From assembly GCF_012933445.1 (NCBI RefSeq), contig NZ_JABBNC010000040.1:1-64000 (forward strand): a DNA stretch of 64,000 bases. Direction: 5' to 3'. Below are positions 21,372 through 30,114 of the stretch, piece by piece; position 1 is the stretch's first letter; every line of letters starts with the position of its first letter. Made by a program: the position numbers and the translations under genes. This DNA is from Actinoplanes sp. TBRC 11911. Lineage in GTDB: Bacteria; Actinomycetota; Actinomycetes; Mycobacteriales; Micromonosporaceae. The notes beneath the pieces are model-generated. The model worked only from the letters and a program-made list of their open reading frames with translations. It ran no database searches and was not told the origin of the DNA.

Positions 21372-22277
21372 ATGTTCCGCACCACCCCTGGCCGGCGGGC
21401 GATCCTCGGCCTGGCCGCCGCGGTTGCGATGGCGTTATCGACGGCCGCGTGCGGTTCGGAGTCCGGTGACACGGGCTCCGGCTCCGGGCCCGCGCCCAGC
21501 GCCTCCGCCGACACGTCGTTGGCCGACAAGGTCCCGGCCGACATCAAGGCCGCGGGCAAGCTCGCCATCGGCACCGACTCGACGTACGCGCCGAACGAGT
21601 TCCTGGACGCCGACGGCAAGACGGTCGTGGGCTTCGACGTCGACCTGTTCGACGCGGTCGCGCAGAAGCTGGGCCTGACCACCGAGTGGCAGTCCGCGAC
21701 GTTCGACAGCATCATCCCGGGCGTGACGACGAAGAAGTACAACGTCGGCGTCTCCTCGTTCACGATCAACGCGGATCGGCTCAAGGAGGTCAACATGGTC
21801 TCCTACTTCTCGGCCGGTACGCAGTGGGGTGCCAAGGCCGGCGCGACGATCAACCCGGACGACGCGTGCGGGAAGAAGATCGCCGTGCAGACCGCCACCG
21901 TGCAGGTCGACGACCTGAACGCGCGGTCGAAGAAGTGCACCGACGGCGGCAAGGCGAAGATCACGATCGACCAGTACCAGAAGCAGTCGGACGCGACCAA
22001 CGCCGTGATCACCGGTAAGGATGAGGCCATGCTCGCCGACTCGCCCATCGTGGCGTACGCGGTGAAGCAGACCAACGGGCAGCTGGCCCTGGTCGGCGAC
22101 ATCTACGACTCGGCGCCGTACGGCTACGTGGTGGCCAAGGACCAGACCGACTTCGCCCAGCTGATCGCCCAGGCGGTGCAGTCGCTCATCGCCGACGGCA
22201 CCTACAAGACGATCCTCGACAAGTGGGGTGTGACGGCGGGAGCGATCACCACGCCCGCGGTCAACCCGGCGGTGTGA
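21372..22277 (+). CDS. polar amino-acid (glutamate-type) binding lipoprotein
   Basis: A 301-aa solute-binding lipoprotein. The signal peptide ends LSTAAC with Cys27 lipidated, followed by a Ser/Gly/Ala-rich linker to about residue 50. The cluster-3 binding fold starts KLAIGTDSTYAPNEFLDADGKTVVGFDVDLFDAVAQKLG and shows FDSIIPGVTTKKYNVGVSSFT and GKDEAMLADSPIVAYAV. TAGGAGTC precedes the ATG. The permease and ATPase that follow are of the polar amino-acid type. Glutamate or glutamine is the likely ligand by family, not shown by the sequence. Confidence 0.93.
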   Translation: MFRTTPGRRAILGLAAAVAMALSTAACGSESGDTGSGSGPAPSASADTSLADKVPADIKAAGKLAIGTDSTYAPNEFLDADGKTVVGFDVDLFDAVAQKLGLTTEWQSATFDSIIPGVTTKKYNVGVSSFTINADRLKEVNMVSYFSAGTQWGAKAGATINPDDACGKKIAVQTATVQVDDLNARSKKCTDGGKAKITIDQYQKQSDATNAVITGKDEAMLADSPIVAYAVKQTNGQLALVGDIYDSAPYGYVVAKDQTDFAQLIAQAVQSLIADGTYKTILDKWGVTAGAITTPAVNPAV

Positions 22278-22290
22278 CGAGCTCAGCACC

Positions 22291-23292
22291 ATGACGACGG
22301 AACAGCAAGAGACCGAGCGGGCACGGCCGGAACCGATCAAGGCCGTGCCCGTACGGCACCCGGGGCGTTGGGTGTTGATCGCGGTGCTCGCGATCCTCGC
22401 CGCCATGTTCATCCACCTGCTGGTCACCAACGACCGGTTCCGGTGGTCCTTCATCTTCCTGCACTACCAGGACGGCAAGCGCGGGGTGATGTTCACCGAG
22501 CCGGTCCTGGAGGGCCTGCGCGGCACCATCCTGCTGACCATCACGTCGATGGTCATCGGCATCGTGCTCGGCGTCATCATCGCGATCATGCGGTTGTCCC
22601 CCAACCGCATCCTGTCGTCAGTGGCGTGGATCTACACGTGGTTCTTCCGCGCCGTGCCGCGTCTGGTGCTCGCGGTCCTGTTCGGAAACCTGAACATCCT
22701 GTGGGACCGGATCGGGTTCGGTCTGCCGTTCGACCATCAGATCGGCAAACTGTTCGGGATCAACGACCTGAACGCGCAGTTCTACAGCATCAAGGCGAGC
22801 GACCTGCTGGCCGGTTTCGTGGCCGGCATGCTGGCGTTGGGGCTGTCCGAGGGCGCGTACATGGCGGAGATCGTCCGGGCCGGCATCCAGTCGATCGACC
22901 CCGGGCAGGCGGAGGCGGCGCACGCGCTGGGCATGTCCCGTCAGCTGGTGCTGCGCCGGGTCGTGCTGCCGCAGGCGATGCGCGTGATCGTGCCGCCGAC
23001 CGGCAACGAGGTCATCGCGATGGTCAAGGACACCTCGCTGGTGGCGTTCGTACCGGTCACGTTCGAGCTGTTCTTCCAGCTCAACCAGATCTCCGCCCGT
23101 ACGTTCGTGGTCCTTCCGGTGCTGGTCGCCGCGCTGATCTGGTATCTGATCATCTGCAGTGTGCTGATGGTCGGTCAGTTCTTTGTCGAGAGACACTTCA
23201 GTCGCGGGTACGGCTCCACCGGCCGGGCCCGTCAGCGCCTGCGTGACATCGAGGTCGAACAGGGCGGCCGGATCACAGGGGAGGCGTCATGA
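22291..23292 (+). CDS. polar amino-acid ABC permease
   Basis: A 333-aa membrane subunit of the HisM/GlnP class. An N-terminal helix (WVLIAVLAILAAMFIHLLV) precedes a periplasmic stretch and the five-helix core beginning VLEGLRGTILLTITSMVIGIVLG. The coupling loop is EAAHALGMSRQLVLRRVVLPQAMRVIVPPTGNE, with the conserved EAA-x3-G pattern. Only one permease gene is present, so it probably works as a homodimer. It overlaps the ATPase gene by 4 bp. Confidence 0.94.
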   Translation: MTTEQQETERARPEPIKAVPVRHPGRWVLIAVLAILAAMFIHLLVTNDRFRWSFIFLHYQDGKRGVMFTEPVLEGLRGTILLTITSMVIGIVLGVIIAIMRLSPNRILSSVAWIYTWFFRAVPRLVLAVLFGNLNILWDRIGFGLPFDHQIGKLFGINDLNAQFYSIKASDLLAGFVAGMLALGLSEGAYMAEIVRAGIQSIDPGQAEAAHALGMSRQLVLRRVVLPQAMRVIVPPTGNEVIAMVKDTSLVAFVPVTFELFFQLNQISARTFVVLPVLVAALIWYLIICSVLMVGQFFVERHFSRGYGSTGRARQRLRDIEVEQGGRITGEAS

Positions 23293-24050
23293 CCGAGATG
23301 GTGCGGGCCGACAACGTGCACAAGGCGTTCGGCAGTCTCGAGGTGCTCAAGGGCATCGACTTGGTCGTCCAGCAGGGCGAGGTGTGCTGTGTGCTCGGCC
23401 CGTCCGGCTCCGGCAAGTCGACGTTCCTGCGCTGCATCAACCACCTGGAGAAGATCAACGCGGGCCGGATCCTGGTGGACGGCGACCTGATCGGCTACCA
23501 GGAACGCGGCGGCAAACTGCACGAACTGGGCGAGAAGGACGTCGCCCGGCAGCGTCAGTCGATCGGCATGGTGTTCCAGCGGTTCAACCTGTTCCCGCAC
23601 ATGACGGTTCTGCAGAACGTCATGGAGGCGCCCTGCCGGGTGAAAAGCGAGAACAAGTCGGTCGTACGCGACCGGGCCGTCTCCCTGCTCGACCAGGTGG
23701 GCCTGGGTGCGAAGAAAGAGAACTACCCGGGTCAGCTCTCCGGTGGTCAGCAGCAGCGTGTCGCGATCGCCCGGGCACTGGCGATGCGGCCCAAGCTGAT
23801 GCTGTTCGACGAGCCGACCAGCGCGCTCGACCCGGAGCTCGTCGGCGAGGTCCTGGACACGATGAAGGACCTGGCCCGCGACGGCATGACCATGGTCGTG
23901 GTGACGCATGAGATCGGGTTCGCCCGCGAGGTGGGCGACAGCCTGATCTTCATGGACGGCGGGGTCGTGGTCGAGCAGGGGCCGCCGCGGGAGGTCATCG
24001 CGAATCCGCGCGAGACACGAACCAAGGCATTCCTGAGCAAAGTCCTCTAA
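23289..24050 (+). CDS. polar amino-acid ABC ATPase
   Basis: A 253-aa GlnQ/HisP-type ATPase. Walker A is GPSGSGKST, the Q-loop GMVFQRFNLFPHMTVLQNV, the signature LSGGQQQRVAIARAL, Walker B LMLFDEPTSALDPELVGEV, and the switch His is in VVVTHEIGFARE. The ATG start overlaps the permease stop. It completes the three-gene polar amino-acid importer. Confidence 0.95.
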   Translation: MTEMVRADNVHKAFGSLEVLKGIDLVVQQGEVCCVLGPSGSGKSTFLRCINHLEKINAGRILVDGDLIGYQERGGKLHELGEKDVARQRQSIGMVFQRFNLFPHMTVLQNVMEAPCRVKSENKSVVRDRAVSLLDQVGLGAKKENYPGQLSGGQQQRVAIARALAMRPKLMLFDEPTSALDPELVGEVLDTMKDLARDGMTMVVVTHEIGFAREVGDSLIFMDGGVVVEQGPPREVIANPRETRTKAFLSKVL

Positions 24051-24073
24051 ACCAGGCGGGGCGGTCCGGAAAC

Positions 24074-24103
24074 TTGTCAGACCCCACGACTAGAGTTCGC
24101 CAG
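24074..24103 (+). promoter_or_regulatory. RecA-independent damage promoter (PafBC type) of polA
   Basis: TTGTCAGAC, eight bases, then TAGAGT (24091-24096), with the polA GTG 7 nt further on. This fits the known actinobacterial RecA-NDp pattern TTGTCRGTG-N8-TANNNT, which PafBC activates on DNA damage, and implies a leaderless polA mRNA. The same layout stands before uvrB. Confidence 0.75.
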
Positions 24104-26806
24104 GTGAGCGACGAAGCCCAGACCCCCCGTTTGCTATTGCTCGACGGCCACTCCCTGGCCTACCGGGCATACTTCGCGCTGCCGGTGGAGAACTTCAGCA
24201 CCCAGACCGGCCAGGCGACGAACGCGGTGTTCGGCTTCACGTCGATGCTGATCAACATGCTGCGCGACGAGAAGCCGACCCACGTCGTGGTCTCGTTCGA
24301 CCTGTCCCGCAAGAGCTTCCGCACCGAGCGCTATGCGGAATACAAGGCCGGCCGGTCGGAGACGCCGACGCCGTTCGTGGGCCAGGTGCCGTTGATCAAG
24401 GAAATTCTCACCGCGCTGCGCATCCCGGTCGTCGAGAAGGACAACTACGAGGCCGACGACGTGATCGCCACCCTCGCCACCCAGGCCCGCGACGCCGGCA
24501 TGGAGGTGGTCATCTCGTCCGGCGACCGGGACGCGTTCCAGCTCGCCGGCGAGCACACCACGATCCTGTATCCGGTGCGCGGCGTCTCCGAGGTCTGGCG
24601 GATGACCCCGGACGCGATCGAGGCGAAGTATTTCGTGCGCCCCGAGCGATACCGCGACAAGGCCGCCTTGGTCGGCGAGACCAGCGACAACCTGACCGGC
24701 GTCCCCGGCGTGGGCGACAAGACCGCGGCCAAGTGGATCAACGAGTACGGCGGTCTCGACGGCGTCATCGCGAACGCCGACAAGATCAAGGGCAAGGCCG
24801 GTGAGAGCCTGCGCGCGCACCTGGCCGAGGTGATGCGCAACTACGACCTCAACGCCCTGGTCACCGACCTGGAGCTGCCGCTGGCCCCGCAGGACGTGCG
24901 CTGGCACGGCTGGGACCGCGAGGCCGTCCACCAGGTGTTCGACGCCCTCGAGTTCCGGGTGCTGCGCGAGCGGCTGTATTCCTACCTCGACGCCGTCGAG
25001 CCCGAGGCCGAGGCCGGCTTCGACCTGGCCGGCGAGATCCTCGGCGCGGGCCGGGTGGGCGCGTGGCTCGCGCGGCACGCCACCGAGGCACCCGTCGGGG
25101 TGGCGGTGACCGGCACGTTCGGGCGCGGCACCGGCACGCTCACCGGCATCGCGGTGGCCACCGGCGACGGACCCGCCGCCTGGTTCGACCCGGCCGCGCT
25201 CGACGAAAGCGACGAGCAGGCCGTCGCCGCGTGGCTGGCCGACCCCGACCGGCCCAAGATCGTGCATGACGCCAAGCCGGCGTCGCTGGCGATGCGCGCC
25301 CACGGCTGGACCCTGACCGGCGTGCGGGTCGACACCGCGCTCGCGGCCTACCTGGCCAAACCCGACCAGCGGGCGTACGACCTGACCGACCTGGCCCTGC
25401 GCTACCTCAAGCGCGAGCTGCGCGTCGAGGAACCCAAGGACGGGCAGCTCGACCTGCTCGACGGGCTCGAGGGGCACGGCGAGCAGGGCGTCGCGGAACA
25501 GAACGTGATGCTGCGCGCCCGCGCCACCCTCGACCTGGGCGACGTGCTCACCGAGGAGTTGTCGCGCGACGACGGCGCCTCGCAGCACCTGCTGATGGAG
25601 GTCGAGCAGCCGCTGTCCGGGGTGCTCGCCGAGATGGAACACCTCGGCATCGCCGCCGACACCGAATACCTGTCCGAGCTGGAGGCGCACTTCGCCGCCG
25701 AGGTCAAGGCCGCCCAGCAGGCCGCGCACGAGGTGGTCGGCCGCGAGTTCAACCTCGGCTCACCCAAGCAGTTGCAGGAGATCCTGTTCAACGAGCGGGG
25801 CCTGCCGAAGACCAAGCGGATCAAGTCCGGTTACACGACCGACGCCGACGCTTTGCAAAACCTGTTCCTGCAGACCGAGGACCCGCTGCTGCGCCACCTG
25901 CTGCGGCACCGCGACGTCGCCAAGCTGAAGTCCACAGTCGACGGTCTGCTCAAGTCCGTGTCCGACGACGGCCGCATCCACACCACGTTCAACCAGACCG
26001 TGGCCGCGACCGGCCGGCTGTCGTCGACCGACCCGAACCTGCAGAACATCCCGATCCGCACCGAGGAGGGCCGGCGCATCCGGCGCGCCTTCATCGTCGG
26101 CGAGGGCTTCGAGCAGCTGATGACCGCCGACTACAGCCAGATCGAGATGCGCATCATGGCGCACCTGTCCGGCGACGAGGCGCTGATCGCCGCGTTCAAC
26201 TCGGCGTTCGACTTCCACGCGGCGACCGCGTCGTCGGTCTTCCACGTCCCGGTCGAGGAGGTCGTCCCCGACCAGCGCCGCAAGATCAAGGCGATGAACT
26301 ACGGCCTGGCGTACGGGTTGAGCGCGTTCGGCCTGTCGAACCAGCTCACCATCGGCGTGGACGAGGCCCGCGCCCTGATGGAGGAGTATTTCGAACGCTT
26401 CGGCGGCGTCCGCGACTACTTGCAGGCCGTCGTGCGTCGCGCCGTGCAGGACGGTTACACCGCCACGATCCTCGGCCGCCGGCGCTACCTGCCCGACCTG
26501 TCCAGCGACAACCGGCAGCGGCGCGAGATGGCCGAGCGGATGGCCCTGAACGCGCCGATCCAGGGTTCGGCCGCCGACATCATCAAGGTCGCGATGCTCC
26601 GCGTCGATGCCGCGCTGAAAGAGTCCGGGCTGCGCTCGCGCATGCTGCTGCAGGTGCACGACGAGCTGGTGTTCGACGTGGCAGCGGGGGAGCGGGAGCC
26701 GCTGGAGGAACTGGTGCGGCGCGAGATGGGCGGCGCGCATCCGCTGTCGGTCCCGATGGAGGTGTCGGTCGGCCACGGCCGCGACTGGAACGGCGCCGAC
26801 CACTAG
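24104..26806 (+). CDS. polA: DNA polymerase I
   Basis: A 900-aa enzyme for gap filling and RNA-primer removal. Residues 1-300 are the 5'-3' exonuclease (LLLLDGHSLAYRAYFAL; EADDVIATLA; GVPGVGDKTAAKW). The 3'-5' exonuclease-like middle lacks the DEDD acids, as in other actinobacterial Pol I. The polymerase shows motif A DYSQIEMRIMAHLSGD, motif B RRKIKAMNYGLAYGLSAFG and motif C QVHDELVFDV. GTG 24104 is preferred over an in-frame start 30 bp earlier because that one overlaps the promoter box. Confidence 0.97.
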   Translation: MSDEAQTPRLLLLDGHSLAYRAYFALPVENFSTQTGQATNAVFGFTSMLINMLRDEKPTHVVVSFDLSRKSFRTERYAEYKAGRSETPTPFVGQVPLIKEILTALRIPVVEKDNYEADDVIATLATQARDAGMEVVISSGDRDAFQLAGEHTTILYPVRGVSEVWRMTPDAIEAKYFVRPERYRDKAALVGETSDNLTGVPGVGDKTAAKWINEYGGLDGVIANADKIKGKAGESLRAHLAEVMRNYDLNALVTDLELPLAPQDVRWHGWDREAVHQVFDALEFRVLRERLYSYLDAVEPEAEAGFDLAGEILGAGRVGAWLARHATEAPVGVAVTGTFGRGTGTLTGIAVATGDGPAAWFDPAALDESDEQAVAAWLADPDRPKIVHDAKPASLAMRAHGWTLTGVRVDTALAAYLAKPDQRAYDLTDLALRYLKRELRVEEPKDGQLDLLDGLEGHGEQGVAEQNVMLRARATLDLGDVLTEELSRDDGASQHLLMEVEQPLSGVLAEMEHLGIAADTEYLSELEAHFAAEVKAAQQAAHEVVGREFNLGSPKQLQEILFNERGLPKTKRIKSGYTTDADALQNLFLQTEDPLLRHLLRHRDVAKLKSTVDGLLKSVSDDGRIHTTFNQTVAATGRLSSTDPNLQNIPIRTEEGRRIRRAFIVGEGFEQLMTADYSQIEMRIMAHLSGDEALIAAFNSAFDFHAATASSVFHVPVEEVVPDQRRKIKAMNYGLAYGLSAFGLSNQLTIGVDEARALMEEYFERFGGVRDYLQAVVRRAVQDGYTATILGRRRYLPDLSSDNRQRREMAERMALNAPIQGSAADIIKVAMLRVDAALKESGLRSRMLLQVHDELVFDVAAGEREPLEELVRREMGGAHPLSVPMEVSVGHGRDWNGADH

Positions 26807-26811
26807 GCACG

Positions 26812-26841
26812 CGACGGCGGGGCCGCGCGGCCCCGCCGTCG
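26812..26841 (+). terminator. polA terminator
   Basis: A perfect 13-bp stem, CGACGGCGGGGCC (26812-26824) with GGCCCCGCCGTCG (26829-26841), and a GCGC loop, five bases after the polA stop. There is no U-tract, as is common in high-GC actinobacteria. Confidence 0.85.
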
Positions 26842-26905
26842 TCAGAATTCCGTAATTTGTAAGGCTGTCCCCGCGTGCAAATCATCGCCGCGTTCTGCAA
26901 AGCTG

Positions 26906-27274
26906 ATGGCCATGCCGAGCCAATCGACGCCCACCGACGGGGCGGGCACGGGCACGCCGCTCACCGAGGAACCCCTGGAGGTCACCCGGGCAGACGCGCT
27001 CGCGCCGATGTTCAAGGCCCTCGGAGATCCGGTCCGCCTCCGGTTACTGTCCATGATCGCCTCCGCGCGCGGCGGCGAGGCCTGCGTCAACGAACTCACC
27101 GGCGAGTTCCACCTGAGCGGGCCGACCATCTCGCACCATCTCAAAGTGCTGCGCCAGGCCGGCCTGGTCGACAGCGACCGCCGCGGCACCTGGGTCTACT
27201 ACCGGCTCATCCCGGCGGCGCTGGGCGTCATGTCCGCGCTGCTCGACGCGGGCACGTTCCTGTCCGGCGGCTGA
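26906..27274 (+). CDS. ArsR/SmtB-family regulator
   Basis: A 122-aa winged-helix repressor-type protein: APMFKALGDPVRLRLLSMIASA, then the recognition region LSGPTISHHLKVLRQAGLVDSDRRGTWVYYRL. The alpha-3 position has GEACVNELT, with a single Cys and no CxC pair, so it lacks the As(III)-sensing CVC seen in the arsR at 61805. Its effector is unknown. The start is ATG 26906 or 26912; neither has a clear ribosome-binding site. No obvious regulated partner lies beside it: polA ends upstream and the next gene is convergent. Confidence 0.88.
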   Translation: MAMPSQSTPTDGAGTGTPLTEEPLEVTRADALAPMFKALGDPVRLRLLSMIASARGGEACVNELTGEFHLSGPTISHHLKVLRQAGLVDSDRRGTWVYYRLIPAALGVMSALLDAGTFLSGG

Positions 27275-27359
27275 GCACCCACCGATCGGCTGATCGCGCG
27301 GCGGGGGCCCGCCGTCAGCCGGCCGAGTGCCGGGGCTGCCCACCGGCGTACGGGAAGAA

Positions 27360-28175
27360 TCAGGGCAGTTGGGTCACGAAGATGGCCGTGCCGGGGAAAA
27401 GACGACCGCGCAGCGGACTCCACTGACCCCAGATCTCCTCGTGACCCTCGGGCCACTCCGGCTCGATCAGGTCGTGCAGCACGAAACCCGCGGCCACCAG
27501 TTCCCGGACCCGGTCGCCGAGCGTGCGATGTTGCTCCAGATACGTCGGTGTGCCGTCCTCGTCGGTCTCGACGTACGGGCTGCGGTCGAAATACGAGTTC
27601 CGTGCGACCAGCCCGCTCTCGTCCGGCTCGTCCCAGAAGATCCATCGCATCGGGTGTGTGAGCGAGAACACCCAGCGGCCGCCGGGACGCAGAACCCGCG
27701 CCACCTCGCGCATCGCCGCAGCCGAGTCGGCCACGAAAGGTATCGCGCCGAACGCCGTGCAGACGATGTCGAATACGCTGTCCGCGAACGGCAGGGCCAG
27801 CGCGTCCGCTTGCACCAGCGGCACCCGTACGCCCGTACGCCGCTCGCCGGCCCGCGCATGCCGCAACATACCCGCCGAGAGATCGAGGGCGGTCACTTCC
27901 GCGCCCTGCTGGTGAAGCCACCGCGACCCCGCCGCGGCGCCCGCACCGAGCTCCAGAACCCGCTTCCCGCGTACGTCTCCGAGCAGTCCCGCATCCGCCT
28001 CGCGCACCCCCTCGGGACACCAGACGAAGTCGAGATCGCCCAGGAAGGAGCCGTGTTCGGCCTGGTACTCGTCGGCGTCGAGATCCCACCAGGCACGGCT
28101 GGCACGGCGGCTCTCCGCGTCGGTCACCGATCGATGGGGCGCTGCCGTCTGAGCAGGCGATGGGATGTCGATCAC
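27360..28175 (-). CDS. class I SAM-dependent methyltransferase
   Basis: A 271-aa Rossmann methyltransferase. Motif I is VLELGAGAAAGSRWL, the acidic end of beta-2 is VTALDLSAGML, followed by QADALALPFADSVFDIVCTAFGAIPF and the post-motif REVARVLRPGGRWVFSLTHPMRW, which binds S-adenosylmethionine. The substrate is unknown. GTG 28175 has TACCGT 7 nt upstream, fitting a leaderless transcript. Family members commonly flank rpsA in actinomycetes. Confidence 0.9.
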   Translation of the reverse strand: MIDIPSPAQTAAPHRSVTDAESRRASRAWWDLDADEYQAEHGSFLGDLDFVWCPEGVREADAGLLGDVRGKRVLELGAGAAAGSRWLHQQGAEVTALDLSAGMLRHARAGERRTGVRVPLVQADALALPFADSVFDIVCTAFGAIPFVADSAAAMREVARVLRPGGRWVFSLTHPMRWIFWDEPDESGLVARNSYFDRSPYVETDEDGTPTYLEQHRTLGDRVRELVAAGFVLHDLIEPEWPEGHEEIWGQWSPLRGRLFPGTAIFVTQLP

Positions 28176-28277
28176 GCGAGCAACGGTACGACAGCACGCA
28201 CGCGTGAACGGATTCGGCACATTCCGGGCATGCCGCACGCGTTCCGCCGAACATTGTGCAGCGGTCCTCAGGAGGGC

Positions 28278-28308
28278 TTGCAACCTGTGGTAATGCGCAC
28301 GGTAAGCT
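28278..28308 (+). promoter_or_regulatory. candidate rpsA promoter
   Basis: TTGCAA (28278-28283), 19 bp, TAAGCT (28303-28308). It stands about 190 bp before the rpsA start, leaving a long 5' leader where S1 autoregulation could act. Found by eye only. Confidence 0.45.
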
Positions 28309-28496
28309 AGTCGATGCGCTCGCGGATCGTGTGCCTCGGCAGGGAGCAGGCTCCGTGGTCGTCGGTCTCGGCATGATCGACTGCATCGATCCTGACTTAC
28401 CCGTCAAGATCCTTACGCTCGTTCGTGCCGTGCCCGCCGGCAGTTCCGTGGGGCGCGAGAGACACCACAATCCATCCGTTCGGAGCAACTGTCCAC

Positions 28497-30008
28497 ATGA
28501 CGAGCAGCATCGAGGCCACCTCGAGCGCCAACAAGGTCACCGTCGACGACCTCGGTTCCGAGGAGGCTTTCCTCGCAGCCATCGACGAGACCATCAAGTA
28601 CTTCAACGACGGCGACATTGTCGAAGGCACCGTCGTCAAGGTCGATCGGGACGAGGTCCTGCTCGACATCGGCTACAAGACCGAGGGCGTGATCCCCTCG
28701 CGTGAGTTGTCGATCAAGCATGACGTGGACCCCGCGGAAGTGGTGTCGGTCGGTGACCACATCGAAGCCCTCGTCCTCACCAAGGAGGACAAGGAAGGCC
28801 GTCTGATCCTCTCGAAGAAGCGCGCTCAGTACGAGCGGGCCTGGGGAACCATCGAGAAGATCAAGGAGGACGACGGCGTCGTTCGCGGCTCGGTCATCGA
28901 GGTCGTCAAGGGTGGTCTCATCCTCGACATCGGTCTCCGGGGCTTCCTGCCCGCTTCGCTCGTCGAGATGCGCCGCGTGCGCGACCTGCAGCCGTACGTC
29001 GGCCGCGAGCTCGAGGCGAAGATCATCGAGCTGGACAAGAACCGCAACAACGTGGTCCTGTCCCGCCGTGCGTGGCTGGAGCAGACGCAGTCCGAGGTCC
29101 GCACCGAGTTCCTCAACAAGCTGCAGAAGGGCCAGGTCCGCAAGGGCGTCGTGTCCTCGATCGTCAACTTCGGCGCGTTCGTCGACCTGGGCGGCGTGGA
29201 CGGCCTGGTGCACGTCTCCGAGCTTTCCTGGAAGCACATCGACCACCCCTCCGAGGTCGTCGAGGTCGGCCAGGAGGTCGAGGTCGAGGTGCTCGACGTC
29301 GATCTGGACCGCGAGCGTGTCTCGCTGTCGCTGAAGGCGACCCAGGAAGACCCGTGGCGCCAGTTCGCCCGCACCCACGCGATCAACCAGATCGTCCCGG
29401 GTAAGGTCACCAAGCTGGTTCCGTTCGGTGCGTTCGTCCGGGTGGACGACGGCATCGAGGGTCTGGTGCACATCTCCGAGCTGGCCGAGCGGCACGTCGA
29501 GCTGCCCGAGCAGGTCGTGCAGGTGGGCTCCGACGTCCTGGTCAAGGTCATCGACATCGACCTGGAGCGCCGCCGGATCTCGCTGTCGCTCAAGCAGGCC
29601 AACGAGGGCTTCGTCGAGGGCGAGGAGCACTTCGACCCGACCCTCTACGGCATGGCCGCGACGTACGACGCCGAGGGCAACTACATCTACCCCGAGGGCT
29701 TCGACCCGGAGACCGGGGAGTGGCTCGAGGGCTTCGAGAAGCAGCGCGAGACGTGGGAGAAGCAGTACGCCGACGCCCGCGAGCGCTGGGAGGCGCACAC
29801 CAAGCAGGTGCAGGCGTCCCGCGACGCCGACGCCGAGGCCGCGCTCAACCCGGCTCCGGCCGGCGGCGTGACCACCTCCACCTCGGCTCCGGCCAGCTCG
29901 CAGTCGTCGTCGAGCGCCCCGGCTCGCGCCGAGGAGCCGGCCGGCACGCTGGCCACCGACGAGGCGCTCGCCGCCCTGCGCGAGAAGCTCGCCGGCGGCA
30001 AGAACTGA
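28497..30008 (+). CDS. rpsA: 30S ribosomal protein S1
   Basis: A 503-aa protein with four S1 RNA-binding repeats, the usual actinobacterial number. They begin at GDIVEGTVVKVDRDEVLLDIGYKTEG, then DGVVRGSVIEVVKGGLILDIGLRGF, KGQVRKGVVSSIVNFGAFVDLGGVDGL and PGKVTKLVPFGAFVRVDDGIEG. A low-complexity Ala/Ser/Pro tail follows. S1 helps 30S subunits bind structured mRNAs. The mature start is ATG 28497 (MTSSIEATSSANKVTVDDLG), typical of actinobacterial S1; 24 extra in-frame codons upstream are not conserved-looking. Confidence 0.97.
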   Translation: MTSSIEATSSANKVTVDDLGSEEAFLAAIDETIKYFNDGDIVEGTVVKVDRDEVLLDIGYKTEGVIPSRELSIKHDVDPAEVVSVGDHIEALVLTKEDKEGRLILSKKRAQYERAWGTIEKIKEDDGVVRGSVIEVVKGGLILDIGLRGFLPASLVEMRRVRDLQPYVGRELEAKIIELDKNRNNVVLSRRAWLEQTQSEVRTEFLNKLQKGQVRKGVVSSIVNFGAFVDLGGVDGLVHVSELSWKHIDHPSEVVEVGQEVEVEVLDVDLDRERVSLSLKATQEDPWRQFARTHAINQIVPGKVTKLVPFGAFVRVDDGIEGLVHISELAERHVELPEQVVQVGSDVLVKVIDIDLERRRISLSLKQANEGFVEGEEHFDPTLYGMAATYDAEGNYIYPEGFDPETGEWLEGFEKQRETWEKQYADARERWEAHTKQVQASRDADAEAALNPAPAGGVTTSTSAPASSQSSSSAPARAEEPAGTLATDEALAALREKLAGGKN

Positions 30009-30032
30009 CCCGGTAAGCAGCAGTAGTAGGCA

Positions 30033-30066
30033 AAGGCCGTCCCGGAGCTCCCTCCGGGGCGGCCTT
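30033..30066 (+). terminator. rpsA terminator
   Basis: A 15-bp stem with one G-T pair: AAGGCCGTCCCGGAG (30033-30047) and CTCCGGGGCGGCCTT (30052-30066), with a CTCC loop. It lies 25 bp after rpsA and ends in TTCGTCGT. Confidence 0.88.
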
Positions 30067-30102
30067 CGTCGTCCCGCCGCTGACCGATGCGGCCGTCGCC
30101 GT

Positions 30103-30114
30103 CATAATGGGCGC
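30103..30114 (+). promoter_or_regulatory. -10 box for leaderless coaE transcript
   Basis: CATAAT (30103-30108) ends 6 nt before the coaE GTG, directly after the rpsA terminator, so the first transcribed base is probably the G of the start codon. Confidence 0.6.
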